Origin: Nostoc sp. NIES-4103
GTDB taxonomy: Bacteria; Cyanobacteriota; Cyanobacteriia; Cyanobacteriales; Nostocaceae
Direction of reading: 5' to 3'
Length of the DNA: 64,000 nucleotides
Assembly: GCF_002368335.1 (NCBI RefSeq)
Contig: NZ_AP018288.1
Location: 6,140,831-6,204,830, forward strand
Shown here one piece after another: positions 35,198 to 45,918 of the stretch. Below the pieces are notes generated by a model. That model did not search any database and was not told the origin of the DNA. It saw only the letters and a program-made list of their open reading frames with translations. The number at the start of each line of letters is the position of its first letter. Position 1 is the stretch's first letter. Made by a program: the position numbers and the translations under genes.

Positions 35198-35404
35198 AAG
35201 GCTCAACCCACAAACTTTGAAAGGAGCAGCTTTGGCAACAAATCATGTTTCACAGTTTTGCAACTGGGCACGAGTTGTTGCATTTTAAACTTGGAGGCTT
35301 TACTCGAAAAAGACAGTACCATAACAGCTTGACTAAAGTCTCCTGTTGAATACTTTGTGGTATTGGTTGTACTGAATTAACTTTTCTTTAAATTACTTCA
35401 CCTA

Positions 35405-36127
35405 ATGTATACGATGCTTAATCCTTGGTTAACTCCCAGTCATTTTGTCATGTTAGGGTTACAATTAGCTTTTGCGCTGGCTCACAGTGGGGGAGCCGCC
35501 CTCCGTCCTTGGGCAGAAAAGTACATAGGGCCAAGGCTTTATCGCATTGTTTTTGCATTAGTCAGTTTACCGTTGGCTGTAACACTGATTATTTACTTTT
35601 TTAACCATCGTTATGATGGTTTGCAACTTTGGCAGGTGCAAGACGTACCTGGGGTACAATCGCTAGTTTGGGTTTTGTCGGCGATTTCATTTTTATTTTT
35701 GTATCCTGCCACCTTCAATCTACTAGAAATTGCTGCTATTCAAAAGCCCCAAGTCCATCTGTATGAGACAGGAATTATTCGCATTACCCGCCATCCCCAG
35801 ATGGTAGGACAAATAATTTGGTGTGTTGCTCATACTCTTTGGTTGGGTACTAGCTTTACCTTAGTCACCTCCATTGGCTTGGTGTTACACCACTTGTTTG
35901 GTGTTTGGCATGGCGATCGCCGCTTGAGCTACCGTTATGGAGAAGCTTTTGAAATTGTCAAACAGCGCACTTCAATAATTCCCTTTCGAGCAATTATTGA
36001 CGGTCGTCAATCTATCATATGGCAGGAATTCATCCGACCTGCTTACTTGGGAGTCGCTATTTTTGTAGCTTTACTTTGGTGGTCGCATCCCCTGTTGCTG
36101 ATGGCAACTAGTAGGATAAGATGGTAA
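35405..36127 (+). CDS. NnrU family membrane protein (Z-ISO-like)
   Basis: 240 residues, about six membrane helices. Signature segments are ALAHSGGAALRPWAEKYIGPRLYRIVFALVS split over 20-50, and TRHPQMVGQIIWCVAHTLWLG (about 128-148), then HHLFGVWHGDRRLSYRYG. NnrU proteins are related to plant 15-cis-zeta-carotene isomerase (Z-ISO), a heme enzyme of carotenoid synthesis; the His residues in AHSGG, TRHPQ and AHTLW are candidates for heme ligands. Divergent from rbcR. A carotenoid role is inference from homology. Confidence 0.75.
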   Translation: MYTMLNPWLTPSHFVMLGLQLAFALAHSGGAALRPWAEKYIGPRLYRIVFALVSLPLAVTLIIYFFNHRYDGLQLWQVQDVPGVQSLVWVLSAISFLFLYPATFNLLEIAAIQKPQVHLYETGIIRITRHPQMVGQIIWCVAHTLWLGTSFTLVTSIGLVLHHLFGVWHGDRRLSYRYGEAFEIVKQRTSIIPFRAIIDGRQSIIWQEFIRPAYLGVAIFVALLWWSHPLLLMATSRIRW

Positions 36128-36529
36128 ATTGCGGCGATCCCCACTATCATCAGAAAATACTAACCATCTAAAATTTTGACTTATCAATTGCTACCGAATC
36201 AATGTAGGATGAATTGAAACAGCTGTTAGTGGGGGTGCGCTCAGTCAGTTGATTATTTTATAGTGGTATGGCGCTGAACAATTGCCTTTGCAAGAGAGTA
36301 AGTAGCACAGCAGTCTAAATTCCCTCAAAAGCAACGGGCAGACAGGAGTTGAAAAAATCATCAAGCTACTGTGAAAGTCGCACTGGCTTTTTAGTCAGAA
36401 CCAGAATCAATTTTGCAATAGTTGCGTAATCGTCTTTGCCCGAAGGGGTATTACAGGCTTTGCCTGGCTTGCTGATTTCTCTTACTGATAGCTAGTTTGA
36501 TATTAAAACCCTATAATTTTAGAGGCGTC
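36128..36529. other. Intergenic region, nothing recognised
   Basis: 402 nt between the NnrU-like and thioredoxin-like genes. No ORF with a ribosome site, no repeat family member and no clear terminator were seen. Confidence 0.5.
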
Positions 36530-36916
36530 ATGGTGTTGTCGGTTAGTGAGCGGACATTTACACAAGAAGTTTTAGAATCTCCAGTTCCTGTTTTAGTAAA
36601 TTTTGAAGCACCTTGGTGTGGTTTATGCCGCATAATCCACCCTTTGTTATTGCAATTTAAAGCTCAATGTGGTGAGCAAATTAAATTAGTCGGGGTTAAT
36701 GCTGATGATAATTTCAAACTCTCTACCACTTATAAGTTAAAGTCGCTGCCGACTTTGATCTTGGTGGAAAATGGAATTGTCCGGCATCGCTTAGAAGGTT
36801 TTCGAGGTAGAGATGACTTACGTATAGCTTTGGAAGAAATCAAACTTACTTACGGCAACCGTTCTAAAGTATACTCTACATCAAAGACAGCAGACTTAGA
36901 ATGTCGCTCAGCGTGA
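36530..36916 (+). CDS. Thioredoxin-like protein with WCGLC active site
   Basis: 128 residues from the ATG at 36530. The thioredoxin fold is clear: FTQEVLESPVPVLVNFEAPWCGLC, LVGVNADDNFKLSTTYKLKSLPTLILVENG. The active site is CGLC rather than CGPC, and the cis-Pro before TLIL is present. The C-terminal 25 residues are an extra polar tail. It lies directly upstream of ndhF, in the same direction, separated by a strong terminator, so it is probably its own transcript. Confidence 0.85.
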   Translation: MVLSVSERTFTQEVLESPVPVLVNFEAPWCGLCRIIHPLLLQFKAQCGEQIKLVGVNADDNFKLSTTYKLKSLPTLILVENGIVRHRLEGFRGRDDLRIALEEIKLTYGNRSKVYSTSKTADLECRSA

Positions 36917-37218
36917 TTGGGAATAGGGAATTAAAAATTAAAAATTAAAAATTAAAAATTTAGGGATTGGCAACTAGAGATTAAAAAAAATTTTCTAGTC
37001 ACCAGTCCCCAACACCCAGTACCCAGTCCCAATTCCCGATTCCCCAAATCTAAAACCATGCTTAATTACCCCACTCAAGTACGATTGAGTGGGGTATTTT
37101 ATCCTAAAGGGTGTGTGTCACAATTATTAACAGTTCCGACCTGGACAGTTGCCGACGGCGGAAAACGTCTTTAGCATTGTCCTAACTTAGTCAAGAATTC
37201 TAAAAGTACGCGTCAGTG
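36917..37218. other. Intergenic region with AT repeat and terminator
   Basis: AAAAATT tandem units (about 36927-36962), a CCCAGTCCC/CACCAGTCCCC pyrimidine stretch near 37000-37030, the terminator at 37067-37096, then about 120 nt upstream of ndhF that should hold its promoter. Confidence 0.6.
37067..37096 (+). terminator. Terminator upstream of ndhF
   Basis: TACCCCACTCAA pairs perfectly over 12 bp with TTGAGTGGGGTA, loop GTACGA, followed by TTTTAT. Confidence 0.85.
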
Positions 37219-39297
<2,079 letters not shown>

Positions 39298-39303
39298 TTT
39301 AAA

Positions 39304-39336
39304 TAGGGGTGGGCGAATGTCCGCCCCTACATTATT
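39304..39336 (+). terminator. Terminator after ndhF
   Basis: TAGGGGTGG (39304-39312) pairs with CCGCCCCTA (39321-39329) with one G-U; tail ATTATTTTTTATTT. If active it separates ndhF from ndhD transcription. Confidence 0.65.
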
Positions 39337-39352
39337 TTTTATTTCACGCAGA

Positions 39353-39396
39353 GGAGCCAGTGCGTTGGGCGGCTCTGCCGACTTGAAGCAACTGGC
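39353..39396. repeat. 44-nt palindromic module, solo copy
   Basis: GGAGCCAGTGCGTTGGGCGG and CCGACTTGAAGCAACTGGC match, with changes, the module found inside the MITE copies at 21078-21121 and 59281-59324. The ends GCCAGT and ACTGGC pair. Confidence 0.6.
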
Positions 39397-39486
39397 GTCG
39401 CGCAGAGTCGCAGAGAGTAATTGAAAGTTGGGTCTGAAAGAATTACATTATTTTTTAATACGAGCTACATATACCTAATAAAAAGT

Positions 39487-39630
39487 ATGAAATTACTAGA
39501 AAAATATGGTTTAGAGTTTGAAACTATTAAAAAATATCAAGTACTTTGTTTACCTGAGAATATAGAAACAGCTTCAAAGGAAGATGAATTGATAGATACT
39601 GCTGAGAATGCCAAATTTTGCAAACTCTGA
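39487..39630 (+). CDS. Small protein of toxin-antitoxin type locus, family unknown
   Basis: 47 residues from the ATG at 39487, a TTG-initiated longer frame from 39421 is less likely. Sequence LLEKYGLEFETIKKYQVLCL then an acidic stretch. Its stop overlaps the ATG of the decayed YgiT-type gene (ATGA), as in coupled toxin-antitoxin pairs. No family was recognised; it may be a truncated partner. Confidence 0.4.
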   Translation: MKLLEKYGLEFETIKKYQVLCLPENIETASKEDELIDTAENAKFCKL

Positions 39631-39854
39631 TGAAATGCGTAATCTGTAAGCATGGAGAAACTAAACCAAGTTTAGTAACTGTAACATTATAAAGAGATGA
39701 ATGTATTATTGTCTTAAAAAAAGTTCCAGCAGAAATTTGTGATAATTGCGGTGAATATTATTTAAGTGACGCAGTTACCGAACAAATTTTAGAAAAAGCA
39801 GAGTTAGCTATTAATAATGGAGCAGAATTAGAAATTATTAGATATGCAGCTTAA
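39630..39854 (+). pseudogene. YgiT/MqsA-type zinc-finger antitoxin, interrupted by a stop
   Basis: Translation gives MKCVICKHGETKPSLVTVTL, a TAA (39690-39692), then RDECIIVLKKVPAEICDNCG and EYYLSDAVTEQIL. The two CxxC pairs (CVIC, CDNC) and the VPAEICDNCGEYYL segment are the YgiT-type zinc finger of MqsA-family antitoxins. The stop most simply derives from GAA to TAA, since the family usually has a charged residue there. Confidence 0.7.
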
Positions 39855-39967
39855 TTTTTTATTGGCGTCTCTGTCACCATTCATGAAACTGATGATACAG
39901 ACATTGTTTAATCAGAGTTTTGAGACGGCGTTTCAAGGAAAGTGTAAATCTAACTTCTGCCATAAAT

Positions 39968-40224
39968 CTAGGTTTTGATATCGTCCCAAAGTTCTGAAAC
40001 TGGGAAAGTCTCTCCTGCTGCTGCTTGTCGCACAGATTCTTGCAGATCGGCTAATATTTGTGCTTTAGGTTCTTGTTCATCAATCCAAGCTAAACCACTG
40101 ACGTTATCAGAATTTATGGAACTGATAAGCTGTCGCCAAAGTTTACAGGGACGAGTACATCTGTTGTTTCTCCCTCTGCGTTGGTTACATAACGAATCTG
40201 ATTTTCAATTTCTGCGATTATCAT
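39968..40224 (-). pseudogene. Antitoxin-like small gene with a 1-nt frameshift
   Basis: From the ATG at 40224 the protein starts MIIAEIENQIRYVTNAEGET and TDVLVPV; the frame is then lost and continues one frame over as KLWRQLISSINSDNVSGLAW, ending ELWDDIKT. Adding one A in the GTAAAC stretch restores a single 85-residue frame. The layout resembles the small prevent-host-death-like antitoxins of cyanobacteria. Family not certain. Confidence 0.6.
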
Positions 40225-40545
40225 AGGGTTGTTTCTCGTGTGATGCTTTTGAGGACAACCACCAAATTGCATCGTGTATTTTTAGCGATCGCTGGGTTAG
40301 GCTATGCGATCGCATCCCTAAAACTCTAGTTTAGCGGCTTCTATTGGGTCAATTTCTGATTTTACTGGGAGTATCCTAACCCACATTCCGCATCTCCAAG
40401 TGTCAAAATAGACTCCCAACAGAAAAACCAGGGATTGTCAATTTAATTAAATCAACCTAACGAGGAAGACCAAATCCCTAAAAAGCTGTTAGTTAATAAC
40501 TAGTGACTTTTTGCCAAACATGATTTTGATTGCAGACGAATTGCG
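40225..40545. other. Region upstream of ndhD
   Basis: 321 nt with two HIP1-like sites (GCGATCGC and TGCGATCGCA) and no gene; expected to hold an ndhD promoter now that ndhF is distant. Confidence 0.45.
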
Positions 40546-42120
40546 ATGAATACAGCTAATTTCCCGTGGCTGACGACGATTATCTTGTTTCCGATAGCCG
40601 CGTCACTACTGACTCCCATCATCCCAGATAAAGATGGCAAAACAGTACGCTGGTATGCCTTGGTCGTGGGATTGATTGATTTTGCACTGATTGTCTACGC
40701 TTTTTACACTGGGTACGATTTCTCCAATCCCGATTTGCAACTGGTAGAGAGTTACACTTGGTTACCGCAAATCGATTTGAAATGGTCAGTAGGGGCAGAT
40801 GGCTTGTCAATGCCCCTAATTATTTTGACAGGTTTCATCACCACCCTAGCCGCCTTAGCAGCTTGGCCTGTGACACTCAAGCCCAGGCTATTTTACTTTT
40901 TGCTGTTGGCGATGTACGGCGGTCAAATTGCCGTGTTCGCCGTCCAGGATATGCTGCTGTTTTTCCTAGTGTGGGAATTGGAGTTGATTCCGGTTTACCT
41001 GCTGCTGGCGATTTGGGGCGGTAAGAAGCGCCAATACGCAGCAACCAAGTTTATTTTGTACACTGCTGGTGGTTCGCTGTTTATTTTGGTTGGTGCTTTG
41101 ACAATGGCCTTTTATGGCGATACAGTCACATTTGACATGCGATCGCTCGGTCTCAAAGACTACGCCCTGAATTTTCAGCTGTTACTTTATGCTGGTTTCT
41201 TGATTGCCTACGCTGTCAAGTTGCCCATCATTCCCTTACATACCTGGCTACCAGATGCCCACGGTGAAGCTACAGCCCCAGTACACATGTTACTGGCAGG
41301 TATTCTGCTGAAAATGGGCGGTTACGCCTTGATTCGCATGAATGCCCAAATGCTACCCGATGCCCACGCTTATTTTGCGCCGGTGTTGGTAATCTTGGGG
41401 GTAGTTAATATTATTTACGCAGCCCTGACATCCTTTGCCCAGCGCAACCTCAAGCGGAAAATTGCCTACTCTTCAATTTCGCACATGGGCTTTGTCACCA
41501 TTGGTATTGCCTCATTCACCGATTTAGGATTGAGTGGCGCAGTTTTACAAATGGTTTCCCACGGGTTAATTGGGGCGAGTTTGTTCTTCCTCGTAGGCGC
41601 GACTTATGACCGGACACACACCCTGATGTTGGATGAAATGGGTGGTGTTGGTAAGAGAATGCGAAAGATTTTCGCCATGTTTACCGCTTGTTCGATGGCT
41701 TCTTTAGCATTGCCAGGAATGAGTGGTTTCGTAGCAGAATTAATGGTGTTTGTCGGCTTTGCTACCAGCGATGCTTATAACCCTACATTCAAAGTCATTG
41801 TCGTCTTTTTGATGGCAGTGGGAGTGATATTAACTCCAATTTATCTGCTATCAATGTTGCGAGAAATTTTCTACGGTCAAGAGAACGAAGAATTAGTTTC
41901 TCACCAAGCACTGATAGATGCCGAACCCCGCGAAGTCTTTATCATCGCTTGCTTACTAGTACCAATTATTGGTATTGGTTTCTATCCCAAATTGCTAACT
42001 CAAATGTACGACTCTACAACAGTACAATTGACAGCAAGATTACGTGACTCAGTACCAACATTGGCACAGCATAAAGAAACGCCAGAAGTTTCTTTAAATG
42101 CGCCAGCAATTGGTAATTAA
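40546..42120 (+). CDS. ndhD: NAD(P)H-quinone oxidoreductase subunit 4 (NdhD)
   Basis: 524 residues, about 14 membrane helices. Typical NdhD1-type segments: FFLVWELELIPVYLLLAIWG with the conserved Glu, AVKLPIIPLHTWLPDAHGEA, VHMLLAGILLKMGGYALIRM, and RKIAYSSISHMGFVTIGIAS. Subunit of thylakoid NDH-1, probably the respiratory NDH-1L form because it pairs with ndhF of the F1 type. ATG start follows AATTGCG. Downstream is a clear terminator and then an IS5-family element. Confidence 0.97.
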   Translation: MNTANFPWLTTIILFPIAASLLTPIIPDKDGKTVRWYALVVGLIDFALIVYAFYTGYDFSNPDLQLVESYTWLPQIDLKWSVGADGLSMPLIILTGFITTLAALAAWPVTLKPRLFYFLLLAMYGGQIAVFAVQDMLLFFLVWELELIPVYLLLAIWGGKKRQYAATKFILYTAGGSLFILVGALTMAFYGDTVTFDMRSLGLKDYALNFQLLLYAGFLIAYAVKLPIIPLHTWLPDAHGEATAPVHMLLAGILLKMGGYALIRMNAQMLPDAHAYFAPVLVILGVVNIIYAALTSFAQRNLKRKIAYSSISHMGFVTIGIASFTDLGLSGAVLQMVSHGLIGASLFFLVGATYDRTHTLMLDEMGGVGKRMRKIFAMFTACSMASLALPGMSGFVAELMVFVGFATSDAYNPTFKVIVVFLMAVGVILTPIYLLSMLREIFYGQENEELVSHQALIDAEPREVFIIACLLVPIIGIGFYPKLLTQMYDSTTVQLTARLRDSVPTLAQHKETPEVSLNAPAIGN

Positions 42121-42153
42121 GTAGCGACTGATAGTTTTAATTCGGATTCATTT

Positions 42154-42185
42154 AAAGGTGGGTTTAATACCTGCCTTTTTTTATA
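42154..42185 (+). terminator. Terminator after ndhD
   Basis: AAAGGTGGGT (42154-42163) pairs with ACCTGCCTTT (42169-42178) with two wobbles, followed by TTTT. Confidence 0.8.
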
Positions 42186-42226
42186 CCAATTTGCCCAAAT
42201 ATGTGAGAATCAAGAATCATATATTA

Positions 42227-43136
42227 GAGGATGTTTTAAAAGTAGGGGGTATTGTAAGAAAGCTCACAAGGCGTATGCTGAAATTTGTAGAAACCAGCAC
42301 CCTGTGAGCGAATGACTAAAGCATACCGTAGTAATCTGACATGGGAACAATGGGAATTAATTGCAGACCTATTCCCAGAATCAAAACCAGGGGGTCGTCC
42401 CCGAAAATTAGCATTATTTGCGATCGTGAATGCAATTCTCTATGTTCTGTGCGAAGGTTGTACATGGCGAGGTTTGCCAGGAGATTTTCCGGCGTGGTCA
42501 ACGGTTTATGGTTATTTTTGGAGATGGGGAAAAGATGGTACATGGTTGAAGGTTCATGACCAACTCTATCGGTGGGTAAGGGTAGACTCAGGACGTGATA
42601 AGAGTCCATCAGAAGCGGCGGTTGATAGTCAATCAGTAGAAACAGCAACGATGATTACTGTTGATGTCGGCTATGACGCAGGAAAAAAGATACATGGGCG
42701 CAAGCGACATCTAAGTGTAGATTTGTTAGGGCTAGTTTTGCGGGTCTTGGTAACGTCTGCAAGTGTTCCAGAACGTGAAGGAGCGAAAAAAGTCCTCAAA
42801 CGAGTTCACAATACAGGCAATCACGTCAAAAGGTTAAACATCATTTGGATGGACGGAGGATACCGAGGCGAAGAATTTATGCATTGGGTGATGGATATGT
42901 TTCGGTGGATTGTAGAAATTGTTCTTCGACCATTGGAGAAAAAAGGTTTTGTCCATTTACCAAAGCGTTGGGTTGTCGAAAGAACTTTTGGATGGCTCAA
43001 TTGGTGTCGCCGTTTAAGTAAAGATTATGAAAGGCTACCCAAAACTTCGGAGACTTTTATATATATAGCGATGATTCGTATCATGGTCAGACGACTAGCA
43101 TAATTTTTGACTCAATTTGACTTTTAAAACATCCTC
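42227..43136. mobile_element. IS5-family insertion sequence, complete (910 bp)
   Basis: Left end GAGGATGTTTTAAAAGT (42227-42243) and right end ACTTTTAAAACATCCTC (43120-43136) are perfect 17-bp inverted repeats. The element is flanked by TTA on both sides (42224-42226, 43137-43139), a 3-bp target duplication. It contains one intact transposase gene. Confidence 0.9.
42312..43103 (+). CDS. IS5-family transposase
   Basis: 263 residues, intact single frame. The N-terminus TWEQWELIADLFPESKPGGR is the DUF4096-type region of IS5/IS427 transposases, followed by TWRGLPGDFPAWSTVYGYFW. DDE residues are D in AAVDSQSV, D in IIWMDGGYRG and E in WVVERTFGWLNWCRRL. Cuts and pastes the element bounded by the 17-bp repeats at 42227 and 43136. 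Because ends and gene are intact it could be active. Confidence 0.93.
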   Translation: MTKAYRSNLTWEQWELIADLFPESKPGGRPRKLALFAIVNAILYVLCEGCTWRGLPGDFPAWSTVYGYFWRWGKDGTWLKVHDQLYRWVRVDSGRDKSPSEAAVDSQSVETATMITVDVGYDAGKKIHGRKRHLSVDLLGLVLRVLVTSASVPEREGAKKVLKRVHNTGNHVKRLNIIWMDGGYRGEEFMHWVMDMFRWIVEIVLRPLEKKGFVHLPKRWVVERTFGWLNWCRRLSKDYERLPKTSETFIYIAMIRIMVRRLA

Positions 43137-43139
43137 TTA

Positions 43140-43304
43140 GAGGATGTCTGAAAAGTCGAAAATTATACTAGTAACCCCGCTTCCATTCCTCTCCCCGAAA
43201 CGGAGAGAGGCTTTGAAACCCCCATTCCCTTCTAGGGAAGGGGGGCTAGGGGGGTTAGGTTTTTAAAGCTTTGATGTTAATAACAATACTTCTCAGACAT
43301 CCTC
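43140..43304. mobile_element. MITE with GAGGATGT ends, abutting the IS5 element (165 bp)
   Basis: Ends GAGGATGTCTGAAAAGT (43140-43156) and the complement of GAGGATGTCTGAGAAGT (43288-43304) match at 16 of 17. It shares the TTA at 43137-43139 with the IS and has a further TTA at 43305-43307. The interior is a polypyrimidine/polypurine hairpin (CTCTCCCCGAAACGGAGAGAG) and no gene. Confidence 0.85.
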
Positions 43305-43391
43305 TTAGGGGCTGTGGATTGATCTAGAAATTTTTATGTAAACTATGTAAGCATCAATAATGGTAGTTTTTTATATAACTGGCTTGTAGAA

Positions 43392-44387
43392 ATGGAGAAA
43401 GTCGAAGCTTTCAATAGTCCGGCTTGCTATTTTCCCCTGATGAACGGACGCTACGAAGTCAAGCCAGGGATGATGTTGTTGGCCTCGTGTTTCGGTAATG
43501 GTCAAGCTGATGGGCAAGTATTTCAAATCGATGAAAATTTTGCTCATTACCGTCAGGCTAAGCTTTTAGCCCGTGCAGAACGGTTGAGTAAATATTACCA
43601 GACTTATAACTATTCTACGACTGTGGCAAGTGCGATCGCTCGTTTGATAGTTGAGCGTCTCACACAAGAGCATCCACAATACTTTAAATGCCAAAAATTA
43701 ACAGCTAATACCTTAATATTTTATAGCCAACTCACCAAAGAAATACTTTATCTAGATGCGAACTGGCAGTTACAGCGAGTCGAGGGCAGTTCAGTTTTTC
43801 CTGCTTACACTTCTACTCTCGATGCTATGGCAATGCAGGTACAGGAAGATCTTACAGTCATCTGCTGTGGTGACAATGGTTGTAATTGGCTGAGTGCTGT
43901 TCATTTGTGTTATCCCAATCATTGGTCAGCTGAGGAAAAAATCGGTAAAGATTTTGCAGCAATACATACACCTGTGGCAGGTATGGAAAAAATTAATCGC
44001 CGGGCTGATGCGATCGTCAATAGTATGATTCACTGTAAACCAATGGTGCGCTTTGCTTGGGGTTTGAGTACAGATACTCGTCTTAATCATCATCCTGAAA
44101 CACCACCTGGTTTGTTAGTTAGTCAGTGGCAAGGTAGACGCTTTGATCCCCAAAATCCCAGGCTTTACTTGCGAATTGAACGACAGGTCATTTGGGGATT
44201 ACCAAAGTATAAAGCAGCATTATTTACTATTCGTACTTATTTCAGAGATTGTACTTTGCTCAAAAAAGATTCACTACTACGGGTTAAGTTGTGTGCTGCC
44301 ATTGAGTCTATGTCACCAGAGTCACTAATTTATAAAGGTTTAGCAGATAGCAAAGCGAGTATTTTACATTGGTTGAACGAAGTCTGA
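43392..44387 (+). CDS. Heme-dependent oxidative N-demethylase-like protein (DUF3445)
   Basis: 331 residues. The central and C-terminal parts, LTVICCGDNGCNWLSAVHLC, YPNHWSAEEKIGKDFAAIH, PVAGMEKINRRADAIVNSMI and LRIERQVIWGLPKYKAALFTIRTY, match the DUF3445 family, some members of which are heme-dependent N-demethylases. The family's conserved PxHW/H motif is seen as YPNHW. Soluble, no signal peptide. Convergent with the next gene, 15 nt away. The function in this strain is inferred from family. Confidence 0.8.
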   Translation: MEKVEAFNSPACYFPLMNGRYEVKPGMMLLASCFGNGQADGQVFQIDENFAHYRQAKLLARAERLSKYYQTYNYSTTVASAIARLIVERLTQEHPQYFKCQKLTANTLIFYSQLTKEILYLDANWQLQRVEGSSVFPAYTSTLDAMAMQVQEDLTVICCGDNGCNWLSAVHLCYPNHWSAEEKIGKDFAAIHTPVAGMEKINRRADAIVNSMIHCKPMVRFAWGLSTDTRLNHHPETPPGLLVSQWQGRRFDPQNPRLYLRIERQVIWGLPKYKAALFTIRTYFRDCTLLKKDSLLRVKLCAAIESMSPESLIYKGLADSKASILHWLNEV

Positions 44388-44402
44388 ACTACTATAGCAA
44401 AC

Positions 44403-45014
44403 CTAAATATTATTACTTGATTCAATAAAACTTTTTAAAATCCCCAAAATCTGCCCAACATTATTGAGAAAATATTCATTTAAATCAATTTCAAGTATTT
44501 GCCCAGTAAGTCGCATAAATTTCCAGTTAGTGCCAGTAGTAACACTACCATAAACTGTTTCAATTTCATTACCTTTTTGTTGGTTAAATAATTGTGCGGC
44601 TACCATTTCGGCGATGCATTGTCCTAAACCAGATTGAATATTATCGTTTTTAGCTTCTACTAAAGCAATAACTGGCGCTTTAATAATTATTTGTTCTGGT
44701 GATTTACTAATTAGAAAGTCACAAAAACCAGTCAAACCTTTTTCTGGACTAACATTAAACTCCCGACCAGAAAACAAACTGATTCTATTCTGCAATTGTT
44801 CTTTTAGTTCTACTAGAATCGGTGTCAAAATCAATTCAGAACGAGATTTTTCAGTACCAATAGCTAATGCTAGCGGGATGTATTTTTTAAGTGTTTGTGC
44901 CAAAAAATCGCTGTATTCTACTGAGGGTATATCAGCAAAAATTCCTACAGTATCTACAATGGTAATTCCAAAGGTTGTTTCAATAGTGTCTATACTGAAT
45001 TGGCTGTATGACAT
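44403..45014 (-). CDS. PD-(D/E)XK nuclease-like protein of cyanobacteria
   Basis: 203 residues. Residues about 90-130 contain GFCDFLIS, a variable strand and APVIALVEAKND, which fits the D-x(n)-ExK core of the restriction-endonuclease-like fold. Upstream SELILTPILVELKEQL and downstream GQCIAEMVAAQLFNQQK are conserved flanks that I recognise from multicopy cyanobacterial proteins. No partner methylase is present. Function unknown; could be an orphan nuclease or domesticated transposase-associated protein. Confidence 0.6.
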   Translation of the reverse strand: MSYSQFSIDTIETTFGITIVDTVGIFADIPSVEYSDFLAQTLKKYIPLALAIGTEKSRSELILTPILVELKEQLQNRISLFSGREFNVSPEKGLTGFCDFLISKSPEQIIIKAPVIALVEAKNDNIQSGLGQCIAEMVAAQLFNQQKGNEIETVYGSVTTGTNWKFMRLTGQILEIDLNEYFLNNVGQILGILKSFIESSNNI

Positions 45015-45215
45015 TTGACAATATTTTTATAAAACCAAATTTTGCTGTCACTTATTTTGATTCTACCCAAAAAATCAGTATTTCCTTGGATATTGCAGTT
45101 GTTGCTGGTTGGATGTTAATTAGCTTACTGGATAGGGAACTATAACTATAAAGTAATTGATTGCTTGCAAAAGCTGTTCGTAAAAAAATCATTCATAAAA
45201 ATATTGACAGCAAAT

Positions 45216-45875
45216 ATGGAAGTGAAATTAGGATTCGGAGCCATCCCCAAACCCCAATATGTTTTAGTAAGTAAAGAATCAGACCATTGTTGGTATATGT
45301 TATCTGACGATAAAAAACAAATTCCAATTTATGATAGAGCCTTAACTGGGGTAATAACGGGGATAGAAGTTAACAAAAAAGTAGAAACTTCACATGGAGA
45401 GGCAGAAAAAACTGACTTGCATATTTTGGCAGATAAACCTTATGTTATCCGCTCAGGTAGTGAGTCTTACTTTTCTAAAAGTCTCTTACTTTCACTTGAT
45501 GCTTTAACTGCTGAACAATTGTACCATCCACTGACTATAGCTGTCAGTCCAGGTGATAAAACAATTATATTTTGTACAATTTATAATCCTGTCACCTATC
45601 GCTCTATAGGTGTTAGTTGGGACGGACATAAGGAAATTGATTGGCAAGCTTTAGGGCAAAAAGTTAGCCGAAAAATTAACAACACAAAAACGGCTGAACC
45701 GCGTGAAGTTTTCATAGCTCAAAGCGACACATATTTATCACAATTAAATTGGAGTCCAGACCAGGGAAGGGAATATTTACAGCAGAGGTACGGTAAGAAA
45801 TCGCGTTTGCAACTCACTGATACAGAACTTCTGGACTTTATTGATTATTTAAAACTACAACTTACCCAAAGTTAG
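45216..45875 (+). CDS. Hypothetical cyanobacterial protein
   Basis: 219 residues from the ATG at 45216; the frame is open to 45165, and an ATG 17 codons earlier is less likely because the start MEVKLGFGAIPKPQYVLV reads naturally. The first 90 residues look like beta strands (KKQIPIYDRALTGVITGIEV). The C-terminus NWSPDQGREYLQQRYGKKSRLQLTDTELLDF is a helical tail that I have seen on other cyanobacterial hypotheticals. Divergent from the PD-(D/E)XK-like gene. No function assigned. Confidence 0.5.
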   Translation: MEVKLGFGAIPKPQYVLVSKESDHCWYMLSDDKKQIPIYDRALTGVITGIEVNKKVETSHGEAEKTDLHILADKPYVIRSGSESYFSKSLLLSLDALTAEQLYHPLTIAVSPGDKTIIFCTIYNPVTYRSIGVSWDGHKEIDWQALGQKVSRKINNTKTAEPREVFIAQSDTYLSQLNWSPDQGREYLQQRYGKKSRLQLTDTELLDFIDYLKLQLTQS

Positions 45876-45918
45876 TTTTTGTGAGTATATCGTGAGAGCG
45901 ATCGCTCGAATCCAAAAC

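Noticed and set aside
39975..40226. 83-codon plus-strand frame
   Set aside because: It is the antisense shadow of the frameshifted antitoxin-like pseudogene.
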